Shown: positions 1-10,499, counted from the stretch's first letter. The stretch: 64,000 nucleotides of DNA from Chryseobacterium sp. Leaf180 (GCF_001424585.1 NZ_LMPJ01000011.1:161561-225560); one strand, 5' to 3'. Notes: generated from the sequence alone by a model not told the origin. A program made the numbers and translations.

Positions 1-105
1 CTGAAGATGGTTTTTTTATGGTAAGTTCTCTGCAGTTTTTCAGATTTCTACGCTTCAATAAAATTGTACCATAGTTTTTCGATTAACTGCCCTATTCATG
101 AGCAT

Positions 106-121
106 TGGCAAACATATTGCT
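106..121 (+). promoter_or_regulatory. Candidate sigma-54 (RpoN) type promoter upstream of tamB
   Basis: The sequence TGGCAAACATATTGCT matches the sigma-54 pattern TGGCA-N6-TTGCW, with GG and GC separated by exactly 10 bases. It points toward tamB and would give a leader of roughly 160 nt. Positions 125-167 just downstream hold related TGGCA, TGTCA and TGCCA words. No gene is visible in 1-289: both strands have stops in all plausible frames. An activator site further upstream would lie largely outside the window, so this rests on sequence match alone. Confidence 0.4.
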
Positions 122-289
122 CCCACTTTGGCAAAAAAATTAATCTGTCATTTTTCTGCCATAAAAAAACTGTATGAAACATCCTCTATATCCTTATCAT
201 TCTGCGATTTAGAACCGTCATATTAAAAATTTTCCGGTCAGAATTTTTTGATGAATAGTTAATTATAATTAAGTCTAAATCACATCCAC

Positions 290-3200
290 TTGAAAAGTAA
301 AGTAAATATACGCAAGATATTAAAAGGCTTTGCCATCACTTTGGGCTCGCTCCTTTTACTCATTATTCTGTTAATTTTCAGTCTCCGCATTCCTGCCGTT
401 CAAAATTTCGCCAAAAATAAACTTGTCGTTTATCTGGAGAAGAAAATAAAAACAGAAGTTCGTCTGGAACGTGTTTACATCGCGTTTCCAAACAGTTTGG
501 TAATGGAAAATCTTTATCTGCGCGGTCAAAAAATTGACACCCTTTTAGCTGTGAAAAAATTCGATGTCGGTCTGGATATGTGGCAGCTACTCAAATCTAA
601 AGCTGATATTACGTCGATCGATCTTGAAGGTGTCCGAGCCAATGTGGTAAGAAATCCTGACGGAAAATTTAATTTCGATTATATAATCAACGCTTTCGCC
701 ACTTCCGAAAAAAAGGAAAGCACGTCTAAACCTTTCATCATTTCTTTAGATAAAATAAAACTGAAAGATATCGGGATCAGATTTGATGACCGACAGGCGA
801 AAAATGACATCAATGCTTATTTTAAATCTTTTGATACGCGTGTCAAAACTTTTGATCTTCAGAATAATTCTTACGCAATCAACGATATCAATCTAGACGG
901 ACTGAAACTTACTTTAAAACAGGATTTGATCGAAGAAATTGCAAATAATGTTGAGCAAAAAGTAGATTCTTTAAACCAGAAAAAGCCGATGGAACTAGGC
1001 TTAAGCGGCATTAATCTGACCAATTTCAACATCAATTACGGCGACGACAATACCAAAACTTTTGCTAAAGTGATCTTCAAAGAGCTGAGCACGAAAGTGA
1101 ATGATCTTGATCTTGAGAATAACAGCTACAATGTTGGAAATGTTTTATTAAAAGGTGCTGACATAAACGCAAATCTGTTTTTAGCCTCAGACGACAACGC
1201 TAAAAATGATGACCCAAGTCAGGAAAATCAGAAAGCAGGAAAACCGATGAAAATACTTCTTGGCAAACTGATTTTTGATGATGTGAAAGCGGTTTACAAC
1301 AATACTGCGGTTGCACCGACAAGAGCCGGAATGGATTTTAATCATCTTAATTTTGGAAAACTGAATCTTGATATAAGAAATTTCAAAATGGAAAACAGTC
1401 AGTTCGCAGGAAGTGTAAAACTGGCTGAAATTCAGGAAGCGCGCGGACTGAATGTACAGAAATTCAACACCGACTTTGTGTATGAAGAAAAGCAGGCATA
1501 CCTGAAAAATCTTTATCTGCAAACGCCAAAAACCGTTCTTCGGGATGAAGTTGTTTTGAATTACAGCTCGATTGATCAGCTTTCTAAAAACCTTGGTGCA
1601 GTGCAGATTTCAGCAAACATCAGAAATTCTAAAATCGGGTTTTCTGATATCTTAAATTTGGTTCCGACCCTGCGAAAAACGGCACCATTCAACAAATATC
1701 CGAACGGAAGTCTGAATCTTGAGGCGGTTTTAAACGGAAATATCAATGATTTAAACATCCGAACTCTGAAAGTTTCCGGGCTCGACCGTCTGAAAGTGAT
1801 CGCCAGTGGGAAAATAAAAAATGCCACAAAACCCGAGCAGCTTTATTACGATCTGAACATTGGTGAAATTTCTTCATCTGCCAAAACAATTTTCAATCTG
1901 GTTCCGAAAAATACGATTCCGAAAAATATCTCTCTGCCATCATTTTTTACGGTAAGAGGTACGGCCAAAGGCACAACGAAAGTGGTAAACACCAATCTTA
2001 AACTTACTTCTACGCTTGGAAATGCCGGTATCATTGCAAAACTGGATATGCGACGTAAAAACCGCGAACTTTATGATGTAAAAGCTGATCTCCGGAATCT
2101 TCAGATCGGCAAAATTATTCAGAACAAAAAAGTCGGTGCAGTTACGGCTCAGATTGCTGCGAAAGGAGAAAGTTTTGACTTTAAAAATGCGAATGCTGAT
2201 CTGAAAGGTGTTGTACAGTCAGCTGAATTTAATGGTTACCGTTATCAGAATATGAATCTTGCCGGAAAAATAAACCGCGGCGTTTATAATATTGTTTTAA
2301 ACTCAAAAGATCCGAATGCCAATCTACAGTTAACGGCATCCGGGAAATATGACGATAAAAATCCTACAGTAAAAGTTAACGGAAATATCAACAAGCTTGA
2401 CCTGAATAAACTTGGTTTCTACAAATCGCCAATGATTATCGCAGGCGCGCTAGATGGTGACTTTACCAGCCTTGATCCTGATAATTTAAACGGATATCTC
2501 AATTTAAAAGATTTTGCAATCTCAGATACGAAAGAAGTTTATCCGATTCAGGAGGTGAATCTCACCGCACTTTCTACGGCAGATTCTACGAAAATTAATT
2601 TCAAATCTCAAATTGCAGACATCGATCTTGAGGGTAAATACAGACTTACACAGATTTTTGGTGCGCTTCAGCAAACGGTGAATCAGTATTATCAGTTTCA
2701 AAAACCGGGAACTGTGCAGAAAATTGAAGGCGGGCAGTTTTTCACTTTTAATGCAAAAATTAAAAATGATGATTTAATTCGGAAGTTTGTACCGGAACTG
2801 AAGAGTTTTGAAACGATTAATATAAACGGGAATTACAATGCCGATTCGCAGAAAATCGAATTGGATGCGCAGATTCCGCAGGTTTTGTATGGTGCAAATA
2901 CGCTTGAAACTACTTCCCTTAAAATCACAAATGAAAATAATGCGCTGCAATATCAATTGGGTGTAGCTTCATTTAAAAATGAAAGTTTAGCCATTAATAA
3001 AGTTGCGATCGTAGGCGATGTTGCCAATAACGTGGTCAATTATAATATTACAACAAAAGATGACAAAGATGTAACGCAGTTTCTGATTGCTGGAAATGCA
3101 AAATCGCTGAATGACATCACCGAAATTTCATTAAATCCGAACGGTTTAAAACTGAATTATACCGATTGGACGGTTGCAGAAAACAATAAAATTCAGATCG

Positions 3201-5311
3201 GGAAACAGGGCATTTTTGCGGATAATTTCAGGCTTTCAAATGCAGGAAGTGAAATCGCTTTACAGTCTGAAAACAGTTCGCCTGGAAGTCCGCTGAATGT
3301 TTCGCTGAAAGATTTTAAAATAGAAACGATCACCGAAATCATAAAAAAAGATTCACTTCTGGCAAAAGGAACGATCAACGGAACGGCGCAGCTGCGTGAT
3401 CTGACAAAGAAAATGACGTTTGTGTCAGACATTAAAGTCACTGATCTATTTGTGTACGGAAGTCCGGTCGGGAATCTCGATCTTAAGGTAGATAATACGA
3501 CTGCGAATCTTTTGAATGCTGATATTGCACTTTCCGGAAACAGTAATGATGTAAAAATCAACGGAAATTATAATACGGCGGCCAGCAGTTTTGATCTGGA
3601 TGTGGCGATGAATCAGCTTCAGATGAAAACGCTGCAAGGTTTTACGAAAAATGCGATTGTGAATACGGAAGGTTTTATTTCCGGAAATCTCAAAGTGCAG
3701 GGAACGACGAAAGCGCCGAGCATTTTGGGGACTCTGAAAATGAATAATGTTGGAATGCAGATCGCAAAAACCGGCAGCGATTTCAGAAAAATTGATGATG
3801 AAATTGATTTTACACGTCGCGGAATCGAGTTTGATGATTTTAAAATAAATGATAAAGACGGAAATTCGCTAAACATCGATGGGCAGATTCTAACGCAGAC
3901 GTATAAAGATTTCGCCTTCAATCTTGACCTGAATGCGAAAAACTTTAAAGTTGTGAATTCTGAGAAATCAAATGACGCAATGCTGTATGGAATTCTGGCT
4001 ATTGATGCCGCACTTAAAGTACGTGGCAATCTCGATCTACCGAAAGTTGACGGCCGGTTGGCTGTTGCAGACAACACAGATTTCACATTTGTTTTGCCAC
4101 AGTCGAGCCCGACGTTGCAGGAACGTGAAGGCATTGTCGAATTTATCGATCAGGATCAGGTAGCTTTAAATAAAACCATAAAAGCCGATTCTATCGACAC
4201 GCAAAGTCCGATAAAAGGTCTTGACGTCAACGTAAATATTGAACTGAGTAAAGAAGCAAAAATGTCGATCGTCATCGATAAAGCCAACGGAGATTTTGTG
4301 AAACTTCAGGGTGAAGCTGATCTTACGGGTGGAATTGATCCTTCAGGAAAAACCACTCTGGTCGGAGTTTATCAAGTAGAAAAAGGAAGTTACGAAATGT
4401 CGGTGAGTGTGCTGAAGCGGAAATTTGATATCCAGAAAGGAAGTACAATTACATGGACCGGTGAACCAACAACAGCAAATCTCGATATCACGGCAATCTA
4501 TCAGACGCAAACAGCACCAATTGATCTCGTGGAACAACAGGTTGGCGATGCGGAACTGAATCAATATAAACAGCGAATTCCATTCAATACTTTGCTGATC
4601 TTAAAAGGTGAACTTTTAAAACCACAGATTTCGTTTGATATTACCACAGATGAGAAAAACAATGCCGTTTCTTCTGCTGTTACTGAAACGATCGACGGAA
4701 AACTGGCGCAGCTAAGACAGGATCCAAACGAGATGAATAAGCAGGTTTTTGCGTTGCTTCTGCTTAACAGATTTATTGGTGAAAACCCTTTCCAAAGCAA
4801 CTCTGGAGTTTCCGCAGAAACGATGGCGAGACAGAGTGTGAGTAAAATTCTTTCACAGCAGCTGAATAATCTGGCTTCAGATTTAATAAAAGGCGTTGAT
4901 CTGAATTTTGATCTGGAATCGACTGAGGATTATTCTACAGGAACGCAAAATACGCGTACAGATCTGAATATCGGTTTAAGCAAAAAACTCCTGAATGACC
5001 GACTGAAAGTTTCTGTAGGAAGCAATTTTGGACTTGAAGGAGAAGCGAGACAGAATGAAAATACTACGAATATCGCTGGCGATGTTACGGTAGACTACAG
5101 CCTTTCCAGAGACGGCAGATATATGCTTCGTGCCTATAGAAAGAATGATTACCAGGTTGCGTTGCAGGGTCAGATAGTAGAAACCGGTGTCGGATTTATC
5201 ATTACGCTCGATTACAATCAGTTTAAAGATATTTTCAGAAAAAACCGCAACAACCGAAAGCAAAATAAAGAATCGAGAAGACAGAATAATGAAGCGGTTG
5301 AATTTAAGTAA
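290..5311 (+). CDS. tamB: TamB-type translocation/assembly module protein (DUF490)
   Basis: A giant inner-membrane-anchored periplasmic protein of 1673 residues. Residues 11-32 form one hydrophobic signal-anchor helix. An AsmA-like N-terminal part follows, then a long run of repetitive beta strands (LKVSGLD, INGNYN and similar segments) typical of the TamB groove, and the conserved C-terminal DUF490 region (about 1250-1640). TamB proteins work with an Omp85 partner in building the outer membrane and may move lipids. The partner gene tamL starts 56 bp downstream, so the two are probably one operon. The start is TTG, chosen because it precedes the basic Lys-rich leader directly and no ATG suits. 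The length is at the upper end for the family, as usual in Bacteroidota. Confidence 0.93.
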   Translation: MKSKVNIRKILKGFAITLGSLLLLIILLIFSLRIPAVQNFAKNKLVVYLEKKIKTEVRLERVYIAFPNSLVMENLYLRGQKIDTLLAVKKFDVGLDMWQLLKSKADITSIDLEGVRANVVRNPDGKFNFDYIINAFATSEKKESTSKPFIISLDKIKLKDIGIRFDDRQAKNDINAYFKSFDTRVKTFDLQNNSYAINDINLDGLKLTLKQDLIEEIANNVEQKVDSLNQKKPMELGLSGINLTNFNINYGDDNTKTFAKVIFKELSTKVNDLDLENNSYNVGNVLLKGADINANLFLASDDNAKNDDPSQENQKAGKPMKILLGKLIFDDVKAVYNNTAVAPTRAGMDFNHLNFGKLNLDIRNFKMENSQFAGSVKLAEIQEARGLNVQKFNTDFVYEEKQAYLKNLYLQTPKTVLRDEVVLNYSSIDQLSKNLGAVQISANIRNSKIGFSDILNLVPTLRKTAPFNKYPNGSLNLEAVLNGNINDLNIRTLKVSGLDRLKVIASGKIKNATKPEQLYYDLNIGEISSSAKTIFNLVPKNTIPKNISLPSFFTVRGTAKGTTKVVNTNLKLTSTLGNAGIIAKLDMRRKNRELYDVKADLRNLQIGKIIQNKKVGAVTAQIAAKGESFDFKNANADLKGVVQSAEFNGYRYQNMNLAGKINRGVYNIVLNSKDPNANLQLTASGKYDDKNPTVKVNGNINKLDLNKLGFYKSPMIIAGALDGDFTSLDPDNLNGYLNLKDFAISDTKEVYPIQEVNLTALSTADSTKINFKSQIADIDLEGKYRLTQIFGALQQTVNQYYQFQKPGTVQKIEGGQFFTFNAKIKNDDLIRKFVPELKSFETININGNYNADSQKIELDAQIPQVLYGANTLETTSLKITNENNALQYQLGVASFKNESLAINKVAIVGDVANNVVNYNITTKDDKDVTQFLIAGNAKSLNDITEISLNPNGLKLNYTDWTVAENNKIQIGKQGIFADNFRLSNAGSEIALQSENSSPGSPLNVSLKDFKIETITEIIKKDSLLAKGTINGTAQLRDLTKKMTFVSDIKVTDLFVYGSPVGNLDLKVDNTTANLLNADIALSGNSNDVKINGNYNTAASSFDLDVAMNQLQMKTLQGFTKNAIVNTEGFISGNLKVQGTTKAPSILGTLKMNNVGMQIAKTGSDFRKIDDEIDFTRRGIEFDDFKINDKDGNSLNIDGQILTQTYKDFAFNLDLNAKNFKVVNSEKSNDAMLYGILAIDAALKVRGNLDLPKVDGRLAVADNTDFTFVLPQSSPTLQEREGIVEFIDQDQVALNKTIKADSIDTQSPIKGLDVNVNIELSKEAKMSIVIDKANGDFVKLQGEADLTGGIDPSGKTTLVGVYQVEKGSYEMSVSVLKRKFDIQKGSTITWTGEPTTANLDITAIYQTQTAPIDLVEQQVGDAELNQYKQRIPFNTLLILKGELLKPQISFDITTDEKNNAVSSAVTETIDGKLAQLRQDPNEMNKQVFALLLLNRFIGENPFQSNSGVSAETMARQSVSKILSQQLNNLASDLIKGVDLNFDLESTEDYSTGTQNTRTDLNIGLSKKLLNDRLKVSVGSNFGLEGEARQNENTTNIAGDVTVDYSLSRDGRYMLRAYRKNDYQVALQGQIVETGVGFIITLDYNQFKDIFRKNRNNRKQNKESRRQNNEAVEFK

Positions 5312-5367
5312 CGGAAAATTTAGGCTAAACCGTCGAAAGCAGTTACTTAAAAAACAAATCTAAACCT

Positions 5368-7719
5368 ATGAAAAACAAGTTTAATATATATTGCAGATAT
5401 TTTTTGGCATCCGGAATTACCGCTGCGGCAGTTTCCTGCAGCAACACAAAATTTCTGAAAGACGGACAGCTGCTGTATACAGGAGCGGAAGTAAAGATCG
5501 AAAATGATTCTCTCTCCAAAAAAGAGAAAAAATCATTGCAGTCCGCACTGGAAAGTAATTTGACTCCGAAACCAAATTCGTCATTTTTGGGTTTAAGGCC
5601 AAAACTGTATGCGTATAATGTGACCAAAGAACCAAAAAAAGAGAAAGGTCTCCGGTATTGGCTGAAATATAAATTCGGAGAAGAACCGGTTTTGCTGCAG
5701 GATGTCGACCGTGAATTTAACCGTGATATCATCGTAAATTATTCTGAAAACAAAGGGTATTTCAATGCAAGAGCGACGTATGATACGGTTTCAAAAAATA
5801 AAAAAGCTCAGGTTATTTACACATTAAAACCCGGGGCTAGATATCTGATCAGCAATGTGAAATTCAGCGAAGATTCTACATTGATCAACCGCGAAATTTT
5901 TGCTTTAAAAGATAAAACTCTGCTGAAACCCGGAAATCCTTTTGATCTTGATGTGATTAAAAAGGAACGCCAGAGAATCGATGACGGTTTGAAAGACAAA
6001 GGTTTTTATTATTTCAATCCTGATAATATCGTTGTACAGGCAGACAGCACGGTGACAAAAAATCACAAAGTTGAAATGATTGTGAAGCTGAAAGACAATA
6101 CACCGAAACTTGCGACAGAGCAGTTCAGCATTGATAAAGTTGTGGTTTTCCCGAACTACAATCTGCGGGATGCACAGAACGGTAAGTACAGTATTCCGAT
6201 GAATGCAGATTCGCTGGAGTCTTATAAATACAATGATATTTATGTCGTAGATCCTGAAAAAAAATTTAAACCAAAGATTTTTGACCGGGCTTTGTACTTC
6301 GACAAAGGTGATATTTACAATCGTAAAGATCATAATCTTTCGCTGAACCGTCTCATAAGTTTGGGCGTTTTTAAATTTGTAAAAAACGAATTTGTCGTTT
6401 CAGACTCTTTGAATCACAGATTTGATGCGTATTATATTCTGACGCCGCGAGAACTTCAGTCGTTACGTCTTGAAGCTTTGGGAAGAACTAATTCTGCAAA
6501 TTATGCGGGTAGTGAATTAAATTTAAACTGGACGCAGCGAAATTTTTTCCGTGGCGCAGAGCAGTTTAAAGCGTCTGTCTACGGCGCGTTTGATGTTCAG
6601 ATTGGCGGACCGGCAGATGCGGAAAATATTTTCAGAGCCGGAGCAAACGCACAGTTGTCGATTCCGAGAATTGTGGCGCCTTTTAATTTCAATTCTTCGA
6701 GTGCTTTTGTACCTCGTACAAATATTCAGATTGGCTATGAGTTTCAAAACCGTACAACATTATATACTTTAAACACATTTAATGCTTCGTTTGGTTATCA
6801 GTGGAAAGAAAATGTACGCAAAGAGCACGAGTTGAAACTGATTGATGTTTCATACATCGATCCTGCGAACGTGACTCCAAAATATGAGGCTAAATATGCT
6901 CAAAACCCATATTTGGAAAGAGTTGTTGAGCCACAGCTTATTTTTGGTCCGACGTATTCTTACACCTACTCCACCACAATGCTTCCGAAGAAAAATACAT
7001 TCTACTACAAAGGAATGCTTGATCTTGCCGGAAACATTGCAGGTTTGATTTCCGGTGGAAATGCAAAGGAAAATAAGCAGAAAAATATCTTCGGAGTGCC
7101 GTTCAGTCAGTATGCGAAAATTGAAAACGACGTTAGATTCTATCACAAGTTTGGTGAAAAAACATCATTCGCATCGAGATTAATCGCAGGTGCAGCCGTT
7201 CCTTATGGCAATTCGAAATATATTCCTTTTTCCCGACAGTTTTTTGTAGGCGGAAGTAACAGCATCCGGGCTTTCCGTGCGAGAACGCTTGGACCTGGAA
7301 GTTATGACCCAAGAACTCAGCAGCAAAACGGAGGTTTTGTTTTTGATCAGGCAGGAGATATTAAACTCGAACTGAACGCAGAATACCGCGCGAATTTGTA
7401 CAAATTTTTAAACGTCGCTGTATTTGCTGATGCCGGAAATATTTGGTTGATTAATGATGAAATAAACGATGACGGAACAATCGCAAGACCAGGCGGAAAG
7501 TTTTCGAAAGACTTTTTAAGCGAAGTTGCAGTAGGTGCCGGAGTTGGTTTAAGACTTGATTTTTCCATTTTAATTCTGCGTCTCGATTTGGCCATGCCGC
7601 TGCGGGTTCCGTACTATGAAAAAGATGAACGCTGGGCTTTTGACCGTATTAATTTCGGAGACAGCAACTGGAGAAAAGATAACTTGATTTTAAACATAGC
7701 CATCGGCTATCCTTTTTAG
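5368..7719 (+). CDS. tamL: TamL: lipoprotein form of the Omp85/TamA outer-membrane protein
   Basis: An outer-membrane barrel protein of the BamA/TamA (surface antigen) family, 783 residues. The N-terminus ends in a lipobox (AAVSC, Cys24), so the mature protein should be lipidated; this is the feature that separates Bacteroidota TamL from proteobacterial TamA. POTRA-like domains occupy roughly residues 30-340 and a C-terminal barrel follows, with a GGSNSIRAFR motif near residues 630-640 matching the conserved Omp85 barrel motif. The chain ends in Phe, as expected for barrels inserted by BAM. It follows tamB and is followed after 2 bp by a yihY gene, suggesting cotranscription. The TamL name rests on the lipobox and on linkage to tamB. 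Confidence 0.88.
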   Translation: MKNKFNIYCRYFLASGITAAAVSCSNTKFLKDGQLLYTGAEVKIENDSLSKKEKKSLQSALESNLTPKPNSSFLGLRPKLYAYNVTKEPKKEKGLRYWLKYKFGEEPVLLQDVDREFNRDIIVNYSENKGYFNARATYDTVSKNKKAQVIYTLKPGARYLISNVKFSEDSTLINREIFALKDKTLLKPGNPFDLDVIKKERQRIDDGLKDKGFYYFNPDNIVVQADSTVTKNHKVEMIVKLKDNTPKLATEQFSIDKVVVFPNYNLRDAQNGKYSIPMNADSLESYKYNDIYVVDPEKKFKPKIFDRALYFDKGDIYNRKDHNLSLNRLISLGVFKFVKNEFVVSDSLNHRFDAYYILTPRELQSLRLEALGRTNSANYAGSELNLNWTQRNFFRGAEQFKASVYGAFDVQIGGPADAENIFRAGANAQLSIPRIVAPFNFNSSSAFVPRTNIQIGYEFQNRTTLYTLNTFNASFGYQWKENVRKEHELKLIDVSYIDPANVTPKYEAKYAQNPYLERVVEPQLIFGPTYSYTYSTTMLPKKNTFYYKGMLDLAGNIAGLISGGNAKENKQKNIFGVPFSQYAKIENDVRFYHKFGEKTSFASRLIAGAAVPYGNSKYIPFSRQFFVGGSNSIRAFRARTLGPGSYDPRTQQQNGGFVFDQAGDIKLELNAEYRANLYKFLNVAVFADAGNIWLINDEINDDGTIARPGGKFSKDFLSEVAVGAGVGLRLDFSILILRLDLAMPLRVPYYEKDERWAFDRINFGDSNWRKDNLILNIAIGYPF

Positions 7720-7721
7720 AT

Positions 7722-8648
7722 ATGAAGAAAGAACTGAAGATTTTTTGGGAGGTTTTAAAGGACACGTATAAAGAATGGAATGCTTCAAATGCGACCAACG
7801 ACTCAGCGAGTCTTGCATATTACGCCATTTTTTCCATTCCGGGTTTGTTGATTATTATCATTTGGCTGGCAGGTCACTTTTTGGGTGAAGAAGCAATCCG
7901 GGGACAGATCAGTTCACAGATCAGCGGAATGATGGGCGCTGATGCGGCAAAAAGCGTGGAAGAAATGATCGCCGGTGCATTGATCGACAAGCAAAATATC
8001 TTTATGAAAGTGGTTGGCATCGGATCACTGATTTTCGGAGCCACGACTTTATTTTTTCAGCTTCAAAAATCTTTAAACAATCTCTGGGACGTCGAATCTT
8101 CGCCGGAAAAAGCGTTAAAAAAGTTCCTGATTGACCGTGCAAATTCATTAGGAATGATCGTGATTCTCGGTTTCCTGATGTTAATCACAATGGTTTTATC
8201 AACAGTAATAAGTCTTTTGAATAACTGGATCACCTCTTATTTCGGGATGGAAACCTATATTTTAGTGGAAATAATCAATTTCTCAATCGGTTTTGCAATT
8301 ACCGTTTCATTGTTCGCACTTCTATTTAAGGTCTTGCCGGACGTAGAAATCAAGTGGAAATTCGTCTGGAAAGGTGCACTTCTTACAGCAGGTTTATTCA
8401 CTTTAGGCAAATTTATTTTGAGTCTTTACTTCAGCGAACTGAAACCGACATCCGCATTTGGAGCTGCAGGAACAATTATTTTAGTTATGCTATGGATTAA
8501 TTATTCGTGTATGCTCATTTTTTTCGGAGCGGAATTTACCAAAGTGTACAGCATGAGAAAAGGCTACCGCATTATTCCTTCCAAGCATGCGAAATGGAGC
8601 AACGCGAAACTGTACGCCGACGAACAGGCACAAAAATCTTCATCATAA
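7722..8648 (+). CDS. YihY/virulence factor BrkB family membrane protein
   Basis: A polytopic inner-membrane protein of 308 residues with about six transmembrane segments. The family signature is clear: an N-terminal NDSASLAYYAIFSIPGLL helix, the FGATTLFFQLQKSLNNLWDV segment near residue 105-125, and a C-terminal FGAAGTIILVMLWINYSCM helix. YihY/BrkB proteins were once mistaken for ribonuclease BN; their actual substrate or role is not settled. The ATG lies 2 bp after the tamL stop, so it is translated from the same transcript. A strong bidirectional terminator follows immediately. Confidence 0.88.
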   Translation: MKKELKIFWEVLKDTYKEWNASNATNDSASLAYYAIFSIPGLLIIIIWLAGHFLGEEAIRGQISSQISGMMGADAAKSVEEMIAGALIDKQNIFMKVVGIGSLIFGATTLFFQLQKSLNNLWDVESSPEKALKKFLIDRANSLGMIVILGFLMLITMVLSTVISLLNNWITSYFGMETYILVEIINFSIGFAITVSLFALLFKVLPDVEIKWKFVWKGALLTAGLFTLGKFILSLYFSELKPTSAFGAAGTIILVMLWINYSCMLIFFGAEFTKVYSMRKGYRIIPSKHAKWSNAKLYADEQAQKSSS

Positions 8649-8650
8649 AA

Positions 8651-8677
8651 AAATCCCCTGAAATTATCAGGGGATTT
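8651..8677. terminator. Bidirectional intrinsic terminator between yihY and argS
   Basis: An 11-bp perfect stem (AAATCCCCTGA with TCAGGGGATTT) around a 5-nt loop, with T-rich sequence on the right and A-rich sequence on the left. It sits between two convergent genes and can serve both. Confidence 0.85.
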
Positions 8678-8681
8678 TATT

Positions 8682-10442
8682 TTACATTCTGTCTACCGTA
8701 TCAATTCCCAGGAGGGAAAGCGACCGTTTAATGACCTTCGCCGTAAGATCTGATAGCTGCAGTCGCATCTGTTTGATCGCTTGGTCTTCCTGTATCAGAA
8801 TCGGATTGTTCTGATAAAAAGAATTGTATGTCTTCACAAGATCGTAGATGTAATTTGCCACCAAAGCCGGACTTAGATTTTCTGCAGCTTTCTGTATAGT
8901 CTGATTGTAATTGGCAAGCTGCACGATAAGTTCTTTCTCAAAAGCATTTATTTCAACATCTCCAGTTTCGGATTTTTTGTAATCAGCTTTGGCTAATAAA
9001 GACTGAATTCGAGCGTAAGTATACTGAATAAAGGGCCCGGTGTTTCCGTTAAAATCAATACTTTCTGCCGGGTTAAACATCATCTTTTTCTTCGGATCAA
9101 TCTTCAGCATAAAATATTTTAAAGCGCCGATGCCTACCTTTTCGTAAGATTTCTCTTTATCTTCCGCTGAAATATGTTCTAATTTTCCGAGTTCTTCAGA
9201 TTTTGATTTGGCAGTATCATACATTTCCTGCATCAGATCGTCAGCATCAACAACAGTTCCTTCACGAGATTTCATTTTACCTTCCGGAAGTTCCACCATG
9301 CCGTATGACAAATGATACAGCTGATCTGCCCACTCGTAGCCTAGTTTTTTTAAGATTTTAAATAAAACCTGAAAGTGATAATCCTGTTCGTTACCTACTG
9401 TATAAATCAACTTCTGAATATGATTATCTTTAAAACGCTCAACCGCAGTTCCCAAATCCTGGGTCATATACACAGAAGTTCCGTCTGATCTCAGCAAAAG
9501 TTTTTGATCCAAGCCTTCGTCCGTCAGATCACACCATACAGAACCATCTTCTTTTTGATACAGAATGCCCTTTTCAAGACCTTCGTTAATGAGATCTTTA
9601 CCTAAAATATACGTATTGCTCTCATACTGCACCTGATCAAAGTCAACGCCGAGTCTTTTATAGGTTTGATTAAAACCTTCGTACACCCAGGAATTCATTT
9701 CTGACCACAGTTGGCGAACTTTCTCATCCCCGTTTTCCCAATCCAGAAGCATTTTTTGCGCTTCTTTTATTATTGGAGCTTCCTTTTCAGCCTGATCTTT
9801 GGTTCTGCCTTCTTCTACCAGATCATTGATTTGCTTTTTGTATTGCTTATCAAATGCTACGTAAAAATTTCCAACAAATTTATCTCCTTTAATATTTTGT
9901 AGCGCTGGTGTTTCGCCATTTCCAAATTTCTCCCAAGCTAACATTGATTTGCAGATATGAATTCCGCGGTCATTAATAATTTGGGTTTTGATTACTTGAT
10001 GTCCCGCTTCCTCCAGAATTTTCGCAACGGAAAACCCAAGAAGATTATTTCTGATATGGCCAAGGTGGAGCGGCTTGTTGGTATTTGGAGAAGAATATTC
10101 AATCATCACCGTCGAATCATTTGACTCAATGGCAAAAAGCGAATTTTCAAGAGTTGCAAGCTGATCGGTAAAAAAGTGATTGTGAACTTTAATATTTAAA
10201 AAACCCTTTACCACATTAAAACTCGCAACAAGATCTGTCTGTGTTGTAAGACCTTCACCCAATTCCATGGCAATGGCTTCAGGTTTCTTTCGAACCTGCT
10301 TCACCAAAGGAAAAGTGACGATGGTAAAATCACCTTCGTACTCAGTTTTATTGTCCTGAACTTCCAGCTGCAAACCATCCAACTGATAAATATTCAAGAT
10401 GACCTCTTTCAGTTTTTGTTCTAATATAGATTTAATATTCAT
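8682..10442 (-). CDS. argS: Arginine--tRNA ligase
   Basis: Class I aminoacyl-tRNA synthetase that charges tRNA-Arg in the cytoplasm. The HIGH-type motif appears as HLGHIRNN near residue 130, preceded by the ArgS-typical EYSSPNTNKP. The KMSK-equivalent is KMKSREGTVV near residue 390, and the C-terminal DALR anticodon-binding domain ends the protein. About 586 residues is normal for the family. I chose the ATG at 10442 over a TTG two codons upstream because it is the only ATG and lies 17 nt after a good TAnnTTTG box. It is convergent with yihY. Confidence 0.96.
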   Translation of the reverse strand: MNIKSILEQKLKEVILNIYQLDGLQLEVQDNKTEYEGDFTIVTFPLVKQVRKKPEAIAMELGEGLTTQTDLVASFNVVKGFLNIKVHNHFFTDQLATLENSLFAIESNDSTVMIEYSSPNTNKPLHLGHIRNNLLGFSVAKILEEAGHQVIKTQIINDRGIHICKSMLAWEKFGNGETPALQNIKGDKFVGNFYVAFDKQYKKQINDLVEEGRTKDQAEKEAPIIKEAQKMLLDWENGDEKVRQLWSEMNSWVYEGFNQTYKRLGVDFDQVQYESNTYILGKDLINEGLEKGILYQKEDGSVWCDLTDEGLDQKLLLRSDGTSVYMTQDLGTAVERFKDNHIQKLIYTVGNEQDYHFQVLFKILKKLGYEWADQLYHLSYGMVELPEGKMKSREGTVVDADDLMQEMYDTAKSKSEELGKLEHISAEDKEKSYEKVGIGALKYFMLKIDPKKKMMFNPAESIDFNGNTGPFIQYTYARIQSLLAKADYKKSETGDVEINAFEKELIVQLANYNQTIQKAAENLSPALVANYIYDLVKTYNSFYQNNPILIQEDQAIKQMRLQLSDLTAKVIKRSLSLLGIDTVDRM

Positions 10443-10459
10443 GCTCAAAATTTGAACTG

Positions 10460-10467
10460 CAAATATA
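10460..10467 (-). promoter_or_regulatory. Flavobacterial -7 box for argS
   Basis: On the minus strand this reads TATATTTG, a perfect TAnnTTTG match 17 nt before the argS ATG. The expected -33 TTG region falls inside the upstream susD terminator hairpin and is not well matched. Confidence 0.5.
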
Positions 10468-10477
10468 CATAAATAAA

Positions 10478-10499
10478 AAAACCGCCCGAAGGCGGTTTT
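10478..10499 (-). terminator. Intrinsic terminator of the susCD operon
   Basis: A 9-bp perfect stem (AAAACCGCC/GGCGGTTTT) with a 4-nt loop. On the minus strand it is followed by a run of U. It ends the leftward susC-susD transcript about 24 nt after the susD stop. Confidence 0.85.

Noticed and set aside
1-289. End or start of a neighbouring gene such as tsaD
   Set aside because: Stops occur in all frames on both strands, so no coding part can be supported.
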